Shown here in pieces: positions 5,747 through 7,343 of a DNA stretch of 7,343 nt (positions are counted from its first letter, which is position 1; the number at the start of each line of letters is the position of its first letter). The notes beneath the pieces are model-generated. The model ran no database searches. It was not told the DNA's origin and saw nothing but the letters and a program-made list of their open reading frames with translations. This DNA is from Acidimicrobiia bacterium (GTDB lineage Bacteria > Actinomycetota > Acidimicrobiia > Spongiisociales > ZC4RG35), in the NCBI GenBank assembly GCA_009377735.1, contig WHTL01000196.1:1-7343 (forward strand), given 5' to 3'. Both the position numbers and the translations under genes were made by a program.

Positions 5747-6973
5747 GTGACCGAACCTGCCGATCCAGGAGCTAATACGGCGTCCGTCGACCTGGCGATG
5801 ATCAACGAAGCCCAGAAACGGGGCGAGGGTCTCGTGTTGGAGACCCCCATTCATCGCTCCAATTCCTTTGGAAGTCTCACGGGTCGAGAGGTGTATCTCA
5901 AGGCGGAGTGCCTGCAAAGGACGGGCTCCTTCAAGGTGCGAGGCGCCCACAATGCCATCAGCAGATTGGGTGGTGCCCCGGTGGTGGCGGCATCGGCGGG
6001 GAACCACGCCCAGGGTGTTGCGCTGGCGGCACAATGGTCGAACTCACCCGCCACGGTGTTTATGCCGGAGACGGCGCCACTTCCCAAGGTCAACGCCACC
6101 TCCGACTATGGGGCGGATGTCCAACTGGTGGGCCGCAATCTCGCCACCGCGGTGTTGGCCGCCGAGGAGTTCGCCGAGGAGAAGGGGGCTCATTTCATCC
6201 ACCCCTACGACGACCCCTACATCATTGCCGGTCAGGGCACCCTCGGTCTGGAAGTGTGCCACCAACTCCCCGAGGCAGGCACGGTGATTATCCCTACCGG
6301 AGGTGGTGGGCTCCTCGCAGGGACGGCCCTGGCGGTCAAGAGCCAACTCCCCCAATCTCGGATCGTTGGGGTGGAGGTGGAGCCGGCGGCGATGTATGAG
6401 CCCTACCGACGCACGGGCGTCCTCGAGCCCGCCTCCAATGAGGGGACAACCATCTGTGATGGAATCGATGTGAGAGTGCCATCGCAGATCGCACACCAGT
6501 TGATCGAGGAGCACGTAGATGACCTCGTGGTTGTGCGAGACAACCAAACAACCTCCGCTCTCACTCTGATCCTGGAACGGGCCAAGCTGATCGTCGAGCC
6601 GTCGGGTTGTGTCGGCATCGCCGCCCTTATGGAGAACCTGATCCCCGCCGCCGCTCCCGAGCCCATCGTGGTGGTCCTTTCAGGTGGGAACATCGATCTG
6701 CTCCTCCTGGGCAAGATGGTCCGTACGGGGATGGAGTCGTCCGGGCGGTACGCCGAACTGCGGATCTGGATTCCCGACCAGCCCGGGCAGTTGGCCCGAA
6801 TCCTTGAGATAGTCGGTGAGCATGGGGCCAACGTCGTAAGTGTGGAGCACCATCGTGAGGGTTTCGGGCTCCCCTTCGGGACCGTCGAGATCGACATCGC
6901 CGTCGAGACGAGAGGCGCAAAGCATGCCGTCAAGCTCCGTAGCGCCCTGGCCGATGAATTCGACCTGCGCTGA
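5747..6973 (+). CDS. ilvA: Threonine ammonia-lyase (threonine dehydratase) with C-terminal ACT domain
   Basis: A PLP enzyme that deaminates threonine to 2-oxobutanoate, the first step of isoleucine synthesis, or a catabolic equivalent. The 408-residue protein has a fold-type II PLP domain: the lysine loop GSFKVRGA (PLP-binding Lys63), SAGNHAQG (83-90), the phosphate loop TGGGGLLAG (184-192) and SGGNID (312-317), whose serine faces the pyridine nitrogen. A single ACT-type regulatory domain follows (about 337-408; WIPDQPGQLARILEIVGEHG). One ACT domain and this length match the medium form common in Actinomycetota rather than the longer two-domain E. coli IlvA. The GTG start is probably leaderless; ATG 5798 (residue 18) is an alternative but has no ribosome binding site either. 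It points against its neighbours, diverging from rplM and converging on truA 34 bp away. Confidence 0.95.
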   Translation: MTEPADPGANTASVDLAMINEAQKRGEGLVLETPIHRSNSFGSLTGREVYLKAECLQRTGSFKVRGAHNAISRLGGAPVVAASAGNHAQGVALAAQWSNSPATVFMPETAPLPKVNATSDYGADVQLVGRNLATAVLAAEEFAEEKGAHFIHPYDDPYIIAGQGTLGLEVCHQLPEAGTVIIPTGGGGLLAGTALAVKSQLPQSRIVGVEVEPAAMYEPYRRTGVLEPASNEGTTICDGIDVRVPSQIAHQLIEEHVDDLVVVRDNQTTSALTLILERAKLIVEPSGCVGIAALMENLIPAAAPEPIVVVLSGGNIDLLLLGKMVRTGMESSGRYAELRIWIPDQPGQLARILEIVGEHGANVVSVEHHREGFGLPFGTVEIDIAVETRGAKHAVKLRSALADEFDLR

Positions 6974-7007
6974 TCAACGTGTCGAGCCGACAACCCAGGA
7001 CGTGTCC

Positions 7008-7343
7008 TTAGGAGTAGCCCACCTCCCACAGCACCAAACCGATGGGGGGAGCAACATTGCGGGCGGCGGCGCGGTCGCGGGCCTCGATCACGTCGCTCAC
7101 CCCCGACGCCGGGACACGGCCTAGACCTACCTCCACGGAATATCCGACCAATGATCGAACCATCTGATGACAGAAGGCCGCCGCCTTGATGGAGAAGATT
7201 ACCCGGGTGCCATCGACCGTCCATTCTGCCTCCTCCACAGTCCGGGTGGTGGTGCGTCCCTCGTGGGCTCTGCAGAAGGATGCGAAATCGTGCTCGCCGA
7301 CGAACCTCGCCGCCACAGTGCTCATGGCTTCAACGTCCAGCTC
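7008..7343 (-). CDS. truA: tRNA pseudouridine(38-40) synthase, C-terminal part (5' end outside the window)
   Basis: TruA converts uridines 38-40 of the tRNA anticodon arm to pseudouridine. The 111 visible residues are its C-terminal part, with frame open to the window edge. Recognisable segments are ELDVEAM, FVGEHDFASFCRA with the family's GEHDF motif, IKAAAFCHQMVRSLVG, which matches the conserved hydrophobic HMVR helix, and the terminal APPIGLVLWEVGYS. The catalytic aspartate lies in the missing N-terminal half. truA commonly sits just before rplM in Actinomycetota; here the threonine ammonia-lyase gene intervenes. Confidence 0.95.
   Translation of the reverse strand, partial: ELDVEAMSTVAARFVGEHDFASFCRAHEGRTTTRTVEEAEWTVDGTRVIFSIKAAAFCHQMVRSLVGYSVEVGLGRVPASGVSDVIEARDRAAARNVAPPIGLVLWEVGYS

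Noticed and set aside
6997..7008. Small hairpin AGGA-CGTG-TCCT between the convergent ilvA and truA genes.
   Set aside because: Only four pairs and no T tract; too weak to call a terminator.

Overview
This window looks like a chromosomal core region of an Actinomycetota bacterium, possibly Acidimicrobiia-like. The evidence is high-GC coding sequence, the truA / rplM-rpsI / glmM neighbourhood typical of that phylum, GTG and TTG starts, and a probable leaderless gene. The lineage call is an inference from gene order and style, not from a marker search.

Layout from left to right. A minus-strand gene start (1-63, cut by the window edge) has a strong ribosome binding site. It diverges from a plus-strand atypical SDR / NAD(P)-binding protein (196-990), and the 132 bp between them holds a long nested palindrome. 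The SDR gene converges on glmS (977-2800, minus). Their 3' ends overlap by 14 bp, and both stop codons lie inside a 12-bp perfect inverted repeat. Between glmS and glmM lies a 544-bp non-coding stretch (2801-3344). Next come glmM (3345-4703), rpsI (4729-5121) and rplM (5122-5580), all minus and closely spaced. A plus-strand threonine ammonia-lyase gene with a C-terminal ACT domain (5747-6973) sits between rplM and the 3' part of truA (7008-7343, minus, cut by the window edge).

The main discovery is in the 544-bp gap. The minus strand at 2933-3092 reads as a complete glmS ribozyme, the glucosamine-6-phosphate-activated self-cleaving riboswitch, directly upstream of glmS. The A|GCGCC cleavage site, P1, the catalytic-G segment GACGAGG, the P2/P2.1/P2.2 core, P3 with a possible P3.1 pseudoknot, P4, and a P4.1 stem capped by GCGA are all present in order. 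This class is known mainly from Firmicutes, so an actinobacterial-type host is notable.

Functionally, glmS makes glucosamine-6-phosphate, the ribozyme senses that product in the glmS mRNA, and glmM converts it to glucosamine-1-phosphate on the way to UDP-GlcNAc and peptidoglycan. glmM appears to be co-transcribed with the ribosomal protein genes and ends at its own hairpin. glmS therefore seems to be a separate transcription unit under product feedback.
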